Numbered from the stretch's first letter, positions 1 through 12,794 are shown. The stretch is 47,502 nucleotides of DNA from an uncultured Bacteroidia bacterium (GCA_902801885.1 CADCJX010000025.1:1-47502), one strand, 5' to 3'. Numbers and translations: made by a program. Notes: a model not told the origin generated them from the sequence alone.

Positions 1-27
1 TGAGCGTCGCCTGTCAGAATCAAACTC

Positions 28-1413
<1,386 letters not shown>

Positions 1414-1503
1414 ATATACACTTTATTACTCTAAGTCCAATCCCGACAGGTTTCCTAAAAAAATGCTTGTACTTACTTCAGTCTTGTCAATGAACTTTCT
1501 TGT

Positions 1504-1533
1504 AAAAAACCCGCTCCTTTTTCAGAAGCGGGT
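1504..1533 (-). terminator. terminator-like hairpin at the rRNA start site
   Basis: On the minus strand ACCCGCT (1533-1527) pairs with AGCGGGT (1515-1509) around an A-rich loop, followed by a run of T (1509-1504). It lies downstream of the permease stop at 1615 and overlaps the inferred rRNA start site. It can act as the terminator of the permease transcript. A transcript starting at about 1530 would lack part of the 5' arm. Confidence 0.65.
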
Positions 1534-1534
1534 G

Positions 1535-1565
1535 CAAAGGTAGTATCTTTTCTGAAACCTGCAAA
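1535..1565 (-). promoter_or_regulatory. rRNA operon promoter (Bacteroidota type)
   Basis: Read on the minus strand, a TTTG box (1562-1565) is followed after exactly 19 bp by TACCTTTG (1535-1542). This matches the Bacteroidota -33 TTTG / -7 TAnnTTTG promoter. It lies about 120 bp upstream of the 16S 5' end and points into it. The start site would fall near 1530. Confidence 0.8.
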
Positions 1566-1614
1566 CTTTTTCTGCAAAAAGTTTTCAACAGGTAAAATTG
1601 TTAATATCTCGCTC

Positions 1615-2625
1615 CTACATACCTGCAGCAACTATAAGTGACAGACCTGCAACGAAAAAGAGGAACATCAGGGCCAGCAAACCGTAGACTTTCCGGTCGG
1701 ATCCCTTGAATTCTTTCCACACGAAAACTCCCCATATTGCAGCAATCATCGGAGCTCCCTGTCCGAGCGCATAAGAAACGGCAGGGCCGGCTGCCTTCGA
1801 AGTGATATAGCTGAGAGCCGTCCCAAGACACCAGATCGCACCCCCGAGCATTCCAACCAAATGGGTCTTTGCATTCCCTGCAAAATACTGCTTGTAGGTG
1901 ACAGGTTCTCCGACGAAGGGTTTCTTCATAACAAGGGTGTTGAACAGGAAATTGCTCAAAAGGACCCCGATGGTAAATATGACGGAGGCGGTGTAAGGTG
2001 TAGCATAAGGATGCACGAAAGGAACCTCGCCAGTCACATTGCCCATTCCCCTCATGACGAAGGAAGAGAAGAAGGACATGACGATACCAGCTATGAGGGC
2101 TAGGATAACGCCCTTCTTCTGGTCGGCCCTGCTGATGTTAGATTCTCCCTTCTTCCCGGAAGCTATACCATTGCAGACGATAGCTATGACTACAAGGGTC
2201 ACACCGATTGCGAGCAGCAGGGCATTGCCCTTGTCATTGGTGATGTAGTTGTTGATCACACCCAGCACGAGGGCTATTCCCACTCCCAGAGGGAAAGCGA
2301 CGGACATGCCGGCAATAGATGTAGAGGCGCTGAGGAGGATGTTGGAAGCATTGAATATTATTCCTCCGAGCAGGATCCATCCCACGCTTGTCCACGAGAG
2401 ATGACCTATATTATATAAGAAAGGCTCCCCGTCGGACCCGAAACTACCGAGGGTGAGAGCGAGCAGCAGGGCGAATAGCACCATACCGATCACATAGTCC
2501 CAATAGAAAAGTTCATACCTCCAGCTCTTGGCCGCCAATTTCTGGGTATTGCCCCAAGAACCCCAGCAGAGCATGATGATGAAGCAGAGAAAGACTGCCA
2601 GACCGTAACTGTTAACAATAACCAT
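1615..2625 (-). CDS. DMT-superfamily sugar permease, RhaT/GRP-like
   Basis: A 336-residue, very hydrophobic protein with about ten predicted membrane helices, the usual size for RhaT-like and glucose/ribose-porter members of the drug/metabolite transporter superfamily. The N-terminus has the CWGSWGN motif in helix 1, followed by a WRYELFYWDY segment as in RhaT-type permeases. The second half repeats the fold (GGAIWCLGTALSYITSKAAG). It would sit in the inner membrane and import a sugar, probably with protons; the substrate cannot be told. The ATG at 2625 starts directly before a membrane helix. The gene stands alone between groEL and the rRNA operon, with no sugar-catabolism genes nearby. Family call firm, substrate open. 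Confidence 0.8.
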   Translation of the reverse strand: MVIVNSYGLAVFLCFIIMLCWGSWGNTQKLAAKSWRYELFYWDYVIGMVLFALLLALTLGSFGSDGEPFLYNIGHLSWTSVGWILLGGIIFNASNILLSASTSIAGMSVAFPLGVGIALVLGVINNYITNDKGNALLLAIGVTLVVIAIVCNGIASGKKGESNISRADQKKGVILALIAGIVMSFFSSFVMRGMGNVTGEVPFVHPYATPYTASVIFTIGVLLSNFLFNTLVMKKPFVGEPVTYKQYFAGNAKTHLVGMLGGAIWCLGTALSYITSKAAGPAVSYALGQGAPMIAAIWGVFVWKEFKGSDRKVYGLLALMFLFFVAGLSLIVAAGM

Positions 2626-2689
2626 AATAGTTTCTGAATATTTTTAATTGATTAAAGTCAGTGTCCGACTTGCAATTTACAGATTTTGG

Positions 2690-2734
2690 CGGAAAAAAGA
2701 AAGGACGGGAGGCCAAAAACGGTCTTCCGTCCTT
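2690..2734 (-). terminator. groESL terminator
   Basis: Downstream of the groEL stop on the minus strand, AAGGACGG (2734-2727) pairs with CCGTCCTT (2708-2701), extended by GGCC-type pairs, and is followed by a T-rich tract (2700-2690). It is a typical intrinsic terminator shape. Confidence 0.8.
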
Positions 2735-2753
2735 CTAAATTGTCAGGGGCAGA

Positions 2754-4388
<1,635 letters not shown>

Positions 4389-4399
4389 TTATTAATATA

Positions 4400-4666
4400 T
4401 TAAAGAATTGCCAGAATGTCTGACTGCTTCACGATGAGGTATTTCTTGTCTTCGACAGAAACCTCGGTGCCGGCATATTTTCCATAAAGGACTTCTTCAC
4501 CGACTTTAACCTCCATAGGTTCATCCTTCTTGCCGGGTCCTACGGCGATTACCTTGCCCTGCTGGGGTTTTTCCTTTGCTGTGTCCGGAATGTAAAGTCC
4601 TGATGCTGTCTTTGTCTCGGCCTCCTTAGGCTCGATCAAGACTCTGTCTGCCAATGGTCTAATCAT
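4400..4666 (-). CDS. groES: co-chaperonin GroES (10 kDa)
   Basis: An 88-residue co-chaperonin starting [17 protein letters not shown], with the mobile-loop region [18 protein letters not shown] near residues 16-33 and the usual [15 protein letters not shown] core. It forms the heptameric lid of GroEL. The ATG at 4666 was chosen because it matches the family N-terminus; an upstream extension of the frame to 4804 reads low-complexity leader sequence and is not credible. It is the first gene of the groES-groEL operon. No CIRCE element (TTAGCACTC-N9-GAGTGCTAA) is seen upstream. Confidence 0.98.
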   Translation of the reverse strand: MIRPLADRVLIEPKEAETKTASGLYIPDTAKEKPQQGKVIAVGPGKKDEPMEVKVGEEVLYGKYAGTEVSVEDKKYLIVKQSDILAIL

Positions 4667-4760
4667 GATATTAATTATTAATTTGTTGTTTTTAACGTCT
4701 GGCTCCGAAATTCCCGGAGGCAACCATGTAAAATCAAAGGGTGTGCCACCGGAAGCCGAC

Positions 4761-4773
4761 TGACAATTTGTCA
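4761..4773. promoter_or_regulatory. palindrome between groES and the A2M gene
   Basis: TGACAATTTGTCA is a perfect 13-bp dyad (6-bp arms). It lies about 95 bp upstream of groES and 24 bp from the -33 box of the divergent gene. It could be a heat-shock or divergent-promoter operator. The role is inferred from position and symmetry only. Confidence 0.4.
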
Positions 4774-4796
4774 CTGGCAGGCGAGGCGACGCATGA

Positions 4797-4828
4797 CTTG
4801 CCAATAAAACAAACTATGGTTATATTTG
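4797..4828 (+). promoter_or_regulatory. promoter of the A2M-pbpC operon
   Basis: TATATTTG (4821-4828) matches the -7 TAnnTTTG box, with CTTG (4797-4800) 20 bp upstream as the -33 element. The first codon of the A2M gene follows 24 bp downstream. Confidence 0.65.
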
Positions 4829-4852
4829 AACTGATTTTTAAAGATGCTCATC

Positions 4853-7800
4853 ATGAAAAGACATATCACCATCATTTCCGCCACTCTGGCCACCCTGGCA
4901 TTGATGCTACTGGCACCCTCATGCAGCCGCTACGGCAAAAGCAAGGGTCAGAGCACCGAGTTTGCCACCTTCATCAAGGCGTACACCGGCGGTATCATCT
5001 CCGACAAGTCAACTATCAGGATTGAACTTGCTTCAGACATTCCTGAAGCCACTCCCGGTGCCGACATCAAAGACGGGATCCTTACCTTCTCTCCTCCTGT
5101 GAAAGGAACGACAAGGTGGCTCACCACCAACATCATAGAATTCATACCGGAGACAGGGGCTTTGAAAAGCGGGCAGTCCTACACCGGAAAGCTCCAGCTT
5201 GATAAGATTCAGAAGGTTGCAGCAAGGAAATTCAGGAAATTCCAATTCAGCTTCCTGGTGGCGATCAAGGAGGCAGTCCTGTCTCTAGACGACATTTCCA
5301 TGACCGCGGCGTCACCGACCAAGGCCAGCATCAGCGGTTCGATCTCCCTCACCGAAGAGCTTCCTGCTGAGAAGGTACGGGAAATGCTGGATTTCAGCTA
5401 TCCTGACAATTCTGCCGAACTGTCTGTGACCGAAGGGAATGACCAGCTTCTTTACCATTTCGACATCATAAACCTGACCCGTACCGACAAGGATAACATC
5501 CTGAAAGTCTGGATGAAGTCTGCAAACACCGGCTTTGTGACAGACTCTAAATTGGAGGTGACGATCCCCTCGACAGAAGGATTCAGGGTTATGGATGCAG
5601 AAAGGGTCCTGTCCGACGATCCTTACATCAACATCTATTTCTCCAATCCGCTGGCCGATCTGGATGACTACACCGGTCTGTTCACGCTGGAAGGCGTCAC
5701 CCGTTTTTACATCCAGGCTGAAGATGCCAGGGTGAAGATCTTCTACGAAAGCCCCGAAGACGGGGCTGTCACCTTGAAAATCTCCGATGCGGTAAAGGAC
5801 TTCAAGGGCACAAGGCTCGCTGAGGAATATTCAAAATCATTCGCTCCGGCAGAAGAGAAACCGGCGGTGGAAATTCCTCTTACCGGAAGCATCCTTCCCA
5901 ATTCGAAGGAGCTCATCCTCCCTTTCAAGGCCGTCAATCTTAAGGCGGTGGACATCAGCATCATCCAGATCTACGAGGACAATGTCCTGATGTTCCTGCA
6001 GGACAATGACCTCGACGGCAGCAATTCGCTCAGGAGAAGCGGCCGCCTGGTCTACCGCAGGAGCATCCGCCTCGACTCGGATCCTTCCAAGAATCTCCAC
6101 AAATGGCAGGACTACAGTGTCGATCTATCCGGACTGTTCAAACAGGAAGCCGGCGCCATCTACCGGATCATATTGTCCTTCAAGCAGGAATATTCAGTGT
6201 ACGGCAAGACCGTAGGTTTCAAGAGCGGTACTCCGGCTGGAGAACTTGTAGACATCTCCTCAGTGGAGATCACCGAAGAAGATGACAGGGAGTGGGACAA
6301 GCCGAATCCCTATTTCTACGAAGGCTACTACCATGACTGGAGCCAGTACAACTGGGAAGACCGCGACAATCCCCTCAAACCCTCCTACTACATGGAGGAC
6401 TACCGTTTCCCTTCCGTCAACTTGCTGAATTCCAATCTGGGTGTCATCGCAAAATACTCTGGCGGGGACAAACTGTGGGTAAGTGTCAGCGACATCCTCA
6501 CTGCAGAACCAGTGTTCAATTCAGAACTCTATGTCTACAGCTACCAGCTTGGCGAAATAGGTTATGCCAAGACCGGAACTGACGGAATGGCAGAAATAAG
6601 CCTTTCCGGCAGGCCTTTCGCCATCGTGGCCAAACGCGGAGGTGCTACGAGCTACCTCAAAGTCACTGACGGGGATGAAAAATCACTCAGCCGCTTCGAT
6701 GTCGGCGGGAAAAAGTTGGAAAAAGGCCTGAAGGCTTTCATCTACGGCGAACGCGGGGTCTGGCGTCCAGGAGACACCCTGCACGTGACCTTGCTTCTTG
6801 AGGACAAGGAGGGCAGGATTCCGGACAAGCACCCGGCTGTCATGGAACTCTACACTCCTGAGTCCAGATTCTATTCCAAGATGATCAACGGCAACGGGAA
6901 AGACGGATTCTATCTCTTCGACATCCCGACAAAGCCGGAAGATCCTACCGGTGACTGGACTGCCTATTTCAAGATAGGAGGAGCTACCTTCGCCAAGAAC
7001 CTCAAGATCGAGAGCATCAAACCCAACAGGTTGAAAATCAACCTCAACCTGGACGGCACCCTGGAAGGTGGTTCGAAGATTCCCCTGGGAATATCTTCAA
7101 ACTGGCTGACCGGTCCTGCAGCTTCAGGACTGGCTGCAAAGGTGGACATGACTCTAAGGACCGGTCCTTCCACTTTCAAAGGTTATGAGGGCTACAGCTT
7201 CCGGACTCCCCTCTCGGAGTTCTCCAGAAGCGAACATAATTTGATGGACACCCGCCTGGGCAAGGATGGCAAGGCTGAAGTAAATGTTGAACTTCCGCCT
7301 GCAGAAGATGCTCCAGGCATGCTGGTGGCAGACATAGTGTCCTCTGTACAGGAGCCGGGAGGGGATCTCAGCTTCAGCGCCATGACAGTTCCCTACTCCC
7401 CTTACAAGGCTTATGTCGGTGTGAAGGTCCCTACTGAAGGAGACAGCCGTTTCCTCGAAACAGACAAGGACTACAAGATCGAGATCGCGATAGTGGACAA
7501 GGACGGGAAGGCGGTTTCGGGAGACAACCTGTCCTATGCAGTCTATAAGATGAAATGGAGCTGGTGGTGGGAAAGCCGGGAAGAAAGTCTGGATTCCTAC
7601 GTAAACAGTCCGTCCGCAGAACCGCTCTCAACCGGAGAACTACTGTCCGGGAAGGCATCCTGCACGATTCCTTTCAGGGTCGACTATCCGGACTGGGGCC
7701 GGTATATGGTGATTGTCAAAGACAACGACAGCGGGCATCTGGCCGGGGACATCTTCTATGTTGACTGGCCTGCCTACAGGGGGAGGTCGGCCAAATCGGA

Positions 7801-10387
7801 TCCTGACGGACTTACGATGCTGTCTTTCACCACGGACAAGGACAGTTACGAAGTCGGAGAGAAGGTTAAGGTCTACATCCCGGCTGCATCAAAAGGACAG
7901 GCGCTGGTGTCGCTTGAGAATTCAAGGGAAGTCATCTCCCGCGAATGGGTCAAGACTTCCGGCGAAGGAGACGTGACCTACACATTCAAGGTCACGGAAG
8001 AAATGGCACCCAATTTCTACATCCACATTTCGCTCGTTCAGCCGCATGACAAGGCAGACAACGATCTTCCGATAAGGCTCTACGGTGTACGTCCGATCAG
8101 TGTCGAGAACAAGGATTCACACCTCGTCCCTGTCATTGAGATGCCGGACGTGCTGCGCCCCGAGGAGGAGTTCAAGGTTAAGATCAAGGAAAAGGGAGGA
8201 AAGCCGATGACATATACCCTGGCCATCGTGGACGAAGGTCTTCTCGACCTTACGGCCTTCAAGACCCCTGATCCTTGGAAGGCGATGTACGAGAGAGAAG
8301 CTCTCGGAGTAAGGACATGGGATCTTTATGACTATGTTATCGGGGCCTACAGCGGACGATTCTCCCCTATGTTCAGCATCGGAGGTGACGAAGAACTGGT
8401 CCTGGGAGCGAAGAAGGACAACCGTTTCAACCCTGTAGTCAAGTTCCTCGGCCCGTTCACGCTCGCCACTGGATCGGCAACCCACAAGATCAAGCTTCCG
8501 ATGTACGTCGGAAGCGTCAGGGTGATGGTCGTAGCAGCCCATGGCCCCGTCTACGGCAACGCCGAGAAGACAGTCCCTGTCAGATCTCCCCTGATGGTGG
8601 TTCCTACGCTCCCCAGGGTCCTTGGGACTGGTGAGAAAGTCACCCTGCCTGTCAACGTGTTCGCTCTTGAAGGTTCTGTCAAGTCAGCCAATGTGAGCGT
8701 CAAGGTTGAAGGTCCTTTAAAGGTTCAAGGCGAGGGCAGGACTACGTTGTCATTCCCCGAACCAGGAGACAAGCTTGTCGACTTTGCCCTGGAGGCAGTA
8801 GGGGAAGGGATGGCAAAGGTAACCGTACTTGCAGAAGGCAACGGCCAGAAAGCCAGCCAGACTATATCTATCCAGGTAAGGAATCCGATTCCACCTACCG
8901 TGGAAGTGACCAGGATAACTGTAGGCAAGGGAGAGACGAAGCACGTGGGCTTTGCTCCTTTCGAATCCGGAAACGGGCAGTGGGCGACACTGGAGCTCGC
9001 CAGCTTCCCCTCAATGAACTACGAAGGAGTCTTCAACTACATGAAGGATTATGGTTTCAATTGCAGTGAGCAGATTGCAGCACGGGGAATAAGCCTGCTC
9101 TCGATCAGGGACATGCTTCCGGAAGAGAAAAAGATAGAGGCGGACAAGCTTATCCCTGAACTCCTGCAGCAATTGTTCCTCAGGCAGCTGGGGGACGGAG
9201 GCTTCGGCTACTGGCCAGGAGCTTCCGATGCCGACAATTGGGTGAGTTCAATGGCAGGTCAGTTCATGGTCATGGCATCACAGAATGGCTTCAGCGTCAG
9301 TAAGGGTGTCCTTGCGAGCTGGTCTCGCTACCAGAAGAAGAACATCCAGAGCTATCGCAACACTGACAGCGGCAGGCTCCGTGACCTGGAACAGGCCTAC
9401 AGGCTCTATACCCTTGCACTGAAGGGTGAGCCCGAAAGCGGAGCCATGAACAGGATGAAAGAAGGTGGAAACCTTTCACGTCAGGCTACCTGGATGCTTG
9501 CTTCTGCATATTCACTGGCTGGAAAGAAGAACATTGCGAAGGAGATGCTCACCTCACTCAAGACAGACCTGTCCGAGCAAGAAGACCCTGGAAGGACTTA
9601 TGGCTCTCCTGACAGGGACAGGGCTATCGCTCTCGAGGCTTGTGCCCTGGCAGACATGATACCAGAGTCTTTGGACCTTGCCCATGAAGTTGCAAATGCC
9701 ATGGCTGGAGACTGGTACACGACCCAGGAAGCAGCTTTCATCACAAAGGCGATGAACACCCTGGCAGGGAAGGTCAACACCGGAGTACTCTCGGCAGAAG
9801 TGATCCAAGGAGATAATTCCATGCAGGTGAACAGCGTCAAATCTGTAAGCACGGTGAACCTTGACTCGAAGGCTGGAGGAGCCAGGATCAAGAACACTTC
9901 GGACGGGGCGATACATGCCACACTGGTCACTTCATCCATTCCTGCGCACGGAGTCAGGTCAGAAGCCAGTTCCAATGGACTGAGCCTGAATGTCAGCTAC
10001 ATCTCCGAGGAAGGCAAGGCCATCACCCCCACGGATATTCCCCAGGGAACAGACTTCACGGTCAGCATCACGGTAGGAAATTCCAGCGGAATAAAGGACT
10101 ACACCCACCTGGCCCTCTCAGAGATCATTCCTTCTGGATGGGAGATATTCAATGACAGGCTCTTCGGAAGCGATGCAGGTGGGGTGACCTATGACTACCG
10201 CGACATCCGTGACGACCGTGTGATCTGGCATTTCGACCTTCCCAAGGGCACAGCAAAGACCTTCAAGGTCAAGATGCGCGCTGCCTATGCAGGACAGTTC
10301 AGCCTCCCTCCGGTCAGGTGCGAGGCAATGTATGACGCCAGGATCAGTGCAAACACTGCCTCCGGAACTGCAACCGTTTCCAAATAA
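4853..10387 (+). CDS. bacterial alpha-2-macroglobulin lipoprotein with thioester motif
   Basis: An 1,844-residue lipoprotein of the YfhM family. It has a hydrophobic signal with lipobox LLAPSC (Cys about residue 24), so it is anchored to a membrane facing the periplasm. Successive beta-sandwich MG domains follow; an MG2-type segment (GERGVWRPGDTLHVTLLLED) lies near residue 635 and the A2M-type segment near 1190. The thioester motif CSEQ lies at about residue 1404 and is followed by the alpha/alpha toroid helices (DGGFGYWPGASDADNW). Such proteins trap attacking proteases by a covalent thioester. The ATG at 4853 fits the signal peptide better than 4844. It is co-transcribed with pbpC (3-bp gap), the same pairing as yfhM-pbpC in Proteobacteria, which suggests guarding the envelope while the wall is repaired. 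Confidence 0.93.
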   Translation: MKRHITIISATLATLALMLLAPSCSRYGKSKGQSTEFATFIKAYTGGIISDKSTIRIELASDIPEATPGADIKDGILTFSPPVKGTTRWLTTNIIEFIPETGALKSGQSYTGKLQLDKIQKVAARKFRKFQFSFLVAIKEAVLSLDDISMTAASPTKASISGSISLTEELPAEKVREMLDFSYPDNSAELSVTEGNDQLLYHFDIINLTRTDKDNILKVWMKSANTGFVTDSKLEVTIPSTEGFRVMDAERVLSDDPYINIYFSNPLADLDDYTGLFTLEGVTRFYIQAEDARVKIFYESPEDGAVTLKISDAVKDFKGTRLAEEYSKSFAPAEEKPAVEIPLTGSILPNSKELILPFKAVNLKAVDISIIQIYEDNVLMFLQDNDLDGSNSLRRSGRLVYRRSIRLDSDPSKNLHKWQDYSVDLSGLFKQEAGAIYRIILSFKQEYSVYGKTVGFKSGTPAGELVDISSVEITEEDDREWDKPNPYFYEGYYHDWSQYNWEDRDNPLKPSYYMEDYRFPSVNLLNSNLGVIAKYSGGDKLWVSVSDILTAEPVFNSELYVYSYQLGEIGYAKTGTDGMAEISLSGRPFAIVAKRGGATSYLKVTDGDEKSLSRFDVGGKKLEKGLKAFIYGERGVWRPGDTLHVTLLLEDKEGRIPDKHPAVMELYTPESRFYSKMINGNGKDGFYLFDIPTKPEDPTGDWTAYFKIGGATFAKNLKIESIKPNRLKINLNLDGTLEGGSKIPLGISSNWLTGPAASGLAAKVDMTLRTGPSTFKGYEGYSFRTPLSEFSRSEHNLMDTRLGKDGKAEVNVELPPAEDAPGMLVADIVSSVQEPGGDLSFSAMTVPYSPYKAYVGVKVPTEGDSRFLETDKDYKIEIAIVDKDGKAVSGDNLSYAVYKMKWSWWWESREESLDSYVNSPSAEPLSTGELLSGKASCTIPFRVDYPDWGRYMVIVKDNDSGHLAGDIFYVDWPAYRGRSAKSDPDGLTMLSFTTDKDSYEVGEKVKVYIPAASKGQALVSLENSREVISREWVKTSGEGDVTYTFKVTEEMAPNFYIHISLVQPHDKADNDLPIRLYGVRPISVENKDSHLVPVIEMPDVLRPEEEFKVKIKEKGGKPMTYTLAIVDEGLLDLTAFKTPDPWKAMYEREALGVRTWDLYDYVIGAYSGRFSPMFSIGGDEELVLGAKKDNRFNPVVKFLGPFTLATGSATHKIKLPMYVGSVRVMVVAAHGPVYGNAEKTVPVRSPLMVVPTLPRVLGTGEKVTLPVNVFALEGSVKSANVSVKVEGPLKVQGEGRTTLSFPEPGDKLVDFALEAVGEGMAKVTVLAEGNGQKASQTISIQVRNPIPPTVEVTRITVGKGETKHVGFAPFESGNGQWATLELASFPSMNYEGVFNYMKDYGFNCSEQIAARGISLLSIRDMLPEEKKIEADKLIPELLQQLFLRQLGDGGFGYWPGASDADNWVSSMAGQFMVMASQNGFSVSKGVLASWSRYQKKNIQSYRNTDSGRLRDLEQAYRLYTLALKGEPESGAMNRMKEGGNLSRQATWMLASAYSLAGKKNIAKEMLTSLKTDLSEQEDPGRTYGSPDRDRAIALEACALADMIPESLDLAHEVANAMAGDWYTTQEAAFITKAMNTLAGKVNTGVLSAEVIQGDNSMQVNSVKSVSTVNLDSKAGGARIKNTSDGAIHATLVTSSIPAHGVRSEASSNGLSLNVSYISEEGKAITPTDIPQGTDFTVSITVGNSSGIKDYTHLALSEIIPSGWEIFNDRLFGSDAGGVTYDYRDIRDDRVIWHFDLPKGTAKTFKVKMRAAYAGQFSLPPVRCEAMYDARISANTASGTATVSK

Positions 10388-10390
10388 GCG

Positions 10391-12607
10391 ATGCCGGGAA
10401 GCAGGAAGACACTTGAAAGAATCATGGGCGGCTTGACGGCCGCCCTTCTGCTCTTGTACCTCTTCTGCCTTCCAAGGAATATATTCAAAGGAACTCCCTA
10501 CTCCACAGTTGTGGAAGACCGCAATGGTGAACTCCTCGGAGCCAGGATCGCATCCGACCAGCAATGGCGGTTCCCACCGTCAGACAGCGTTCCCGAAAAG
10601 TTCAGTACCGCCCTGATCATGTTCGAGGACCGGTGGTTCCTGTTCCACCATGGTGTCAATCCTCTTGCCATAATCAGGGCTGCCATAGGTAACATCAAGG
10701 CAGGCCATGTCACAAGCGGAGGTAGCACGATTACCATGCAGGTAATCAGGATGTCGAGGGGCAAGGACCGGAATCTCCGCCAGAAATTGATCGAAGCCAT
10801 CCTCGCCACCCGTCTCGAGTTGAGAAGCTCGAAGGAAGAGATCATCGGCATGTACGCTTCGCATGCCCCTTTCGGTGGGAACGTAGTGGGGCTTGAAGCA
10901 GCTTCCTGGCGCTATTTCGGAAGGCCTCCGGCAGAGCTTTCCTGGGGAGAAGCGGCGACCCTGGCCGTCCTGCCTAATTCTCCTGCCGACATCCATCCCG
11001 GCAAGAACAGGGTCAAGCTCTTGCAAAAGAGGAACAGGCTCCTAGAGATACTCCATGAAAAAGGTTATCTCGACTCCCTGGACCTGGAGCTTGCCTGTGA
11101 AGAACCTCTGCCGTCTGAGCCCATGGCGCTTCCCCAGGATGCATACCACCTGGTAGAACACTATGTGAAACAATCTCCTGGGACAAGGGTACGTACAAAC
11201 TTGGACGTTCACCTTCAAAGAAAGGTCCAGGCTGTCTGCGACCAATGGAACGACGAGTTTTCCCAAAGAGGGATAGAAGACCTGTGTGCAGTTGTACTGG
11301 ATGTGCACAGCGGAGAGATCCTTTCCTATGTCGGCAACGCCAATCCAGAAAGGAAGAGGCCAGGAAGCGATGTCGACATCCCACGTTCTCCGAGAAGTAC
11401 AGGAAGTATCCTGAAACCAATCTTGTACTGCTCTTTGCTTCAGGAAGGAGAAATCCTTCCCTATACCCTTCTGCCGGACATCCCGGTCAACATCAACGGA
11501 TTCTCTCCGCAGAATTTCAACAGGCAGTTCGAAGGTGCGGTTCCGGCATCTGAAGCCCTTGCAAGGTCCCTGAATGTGCCGTCAGTCCACATGCTCAGAA
11601 GATTCGGAGTCCCGAAATTCCTGGACATCCTGAGAAAATGCGGAATTACGACCATGCCCAAAAGCGCTTCACATTACGGTCTTTCACTCATCCTCGGCGG
11701 AGGGGAAGGCACCTTGCTGGACATAACTGGAATATATTCAGGGATGTCCGCCTCGTACCAGGATTTCATCCATGAGTTCCCTCTCAAGGACAAATGTGCC
11801 CTATGGTACACCTTTGATGCCCTGAAAGAAGTCAACAGGCCCGATGAAATCGACTGGCAGCTTATAAGTTCAGTCAGGAAGGTCGCATGGAAGACAGGCA
11901 CCAGCTATGGCTTCAGGGATGCCTGGGCTGTGGGGATAACTTCCGACTACGCTGTAGGGGTCTGGGCCGGGAACGCCCGTGGACAGGGTGTACCAGGACT
12001 TACCGGAGCCAGGACAGCAGGTCCCGTGATGTTCGGAATATTCAATCTGCTCCAGCCCTCCGGACAGGAGAATGCCTATGCAGCCGACGGATGGTTCAAG
12101 GAGCCCGTCTACAGCGACGGGATCACTGCAGAGGTTTGCCATGAATCAGGACATCTTGCAGGCAAGGACTGTAACCACCTGGACACACTCATGCTACCCA
12201 GTAAGGCTATGAAAAGCGATCCATGTCCATATCACAAGACCATCGAAGGAGAAAGGACTTTCATACTCCCGCCTTCGATGGAATGGTACTACCGCCAGCG
12301 CCATCCGGAGTATAAGCCATATATTCCAAAAAACTTGGAAGGCAGCGCCCTTATGGAATTCATCTATCCGGAGCCAGGAGCGACGATCCACATACCGCGA
12401 CAGCTTGACGGATCGATAGCCGGGGTGACTTTCAATCTAGCACACAGGGATCCCGGAACCATTGTCTACTGGCATCTTGACCGCGAGTATGCCGGACAGA
12501 CGAGGTTCATACATCAGATGAACCTGAAGCCTGAGCCCGGGAAACACGTTGTCACAGCAATGGACGAGAAAGGGAATTCCGTTTCCGTCTCATTCTTCGT
12601 GAGTTAG
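10391..12607 (+). CDS. pbpC: penicillin-binding protein 1C (bifunctional)
   Basis: 738 residues. One N-terminal membrane anchor (about residues 13-28) is followed by a GT51 glycosyltransferase domain with FEDRWFLFHHGV near residue 77 and GGSTITMQ near 114. The transpeptidase domain has SILK (catalytic Ser about 339), a SLN motif, and KTG (Lys about 501). A C-terminal domain of about 90 residues is of the BiPBP_C type found in PBP1C. It would polymerise and possibly cross-link peptidoglycan on the outer face of the inner membrane. It starts 3 bp after the A2M stop, so translation is probably coupled. All catalytic motifs are present. Confidence 0.94.
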   Translation: MPGSRKTLERIMGGLTAALLLLYLFCLPRNIFKGTPYSTVVEDRNGELLGARIASDQQWRFPPSDSVPEKFSTALIMFEDRWFLFHHGVNPLAIIRAAIGNIKAGHVTSGGSTITMQVIRMSRGKDRNLRQKLIEAILATRLELRSSKEEIIGMYASHAPFGGNVVGLEAASWRYFGRPPAELSWGEAATLAVLPNSPADIHPGKNRVKLLQKRNRLLEILHEKGYLDSLDLELACEEPLPSEPMALPQDAYHLVEHYVKQSPGTRVRTNLDVHLQRKVQAVCDQWNDEFSQRGIEDLCAVVLDVHSGEILSYVGNANPERKRPGSDVDIPRSPRSTGSILKPILYCSLLQEGEILPYTLLPDIPVNINGFSPQNFNRQFEGAVPASEALARSLNVPSVHMLRRFGVPKFLDILRKCGITTMPKSASHYGLSLILGGGEGTLLDITGIYSGMSASYQDFIHEFPLKDKCALWYTFDALKEVNRPDEIDWQLISSVRKVAWKTGTSYGFRDAWAVGITSDYAVGVWAGNARGQGVPGLTGARTAGPVMFGIFNLLQPSGQENAYAADGWFKEPVYSDGITAEVCHESGHLAGKDCNHLDTLMLPSKAMKSDPCPYHKTIEGERTFILPPSMEWYYRQRHPEYKPYIPKNLEGSALMEFIYPEPGATIHIPRQLDGSIAGVTFNLAHRDPGTIVYWHLDREYAGQTRFIHQMNLKPEPGKHVVTAMDEKGNSVSVSFFVS

Positions 12608-12713
12608 GCACAATTTATGTAGCGAAACCATCGTTCTTGTTAGTAGTTTTAGTTGGTTATAAGTTATAAGTTTTCAGAATTCAAGAGAATTCATCTTACT
12701 TAACAAGACACCT

Positions 12714-12747
12714 CCCCGCTCCGCAGAGACTGTGTGGCGGGGTTTTT
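12714..12747 (+). terminator. terminator of the A2M-pbpC operon
   Basis: CCCCGC (12714-12719) pairs with GCGGGG (12737-12742) and is followed by TTTTT (12743-12747), about 105 bp after the pbpC stop. Confidence 0.85.
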
Positions 12748-12766
12748 GTGTTTTGAGCAAATTAAT

Positions 12767-12774
12767 TATATTTG
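12767..12774 (+). promoter_or_regulatory. promoter -7 box of the M48 protease gene
   Basis: TATATTTG fits TAnnTTTG exactly. A TTTG lies about 18 bp upstream inside the terminator T-tract region. The ATG at 12795 follows 20 bp downstream. Confidence 0.6.
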
Positions 12775-12794
12775 TGACAGTTAAAACTATAAAG

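Noticed and set aside
4666-4750. Sigma-54-type promoter for groES
   Set aside because: TGGCAC is present but the downstream TTGCA-like half does not match well enough.
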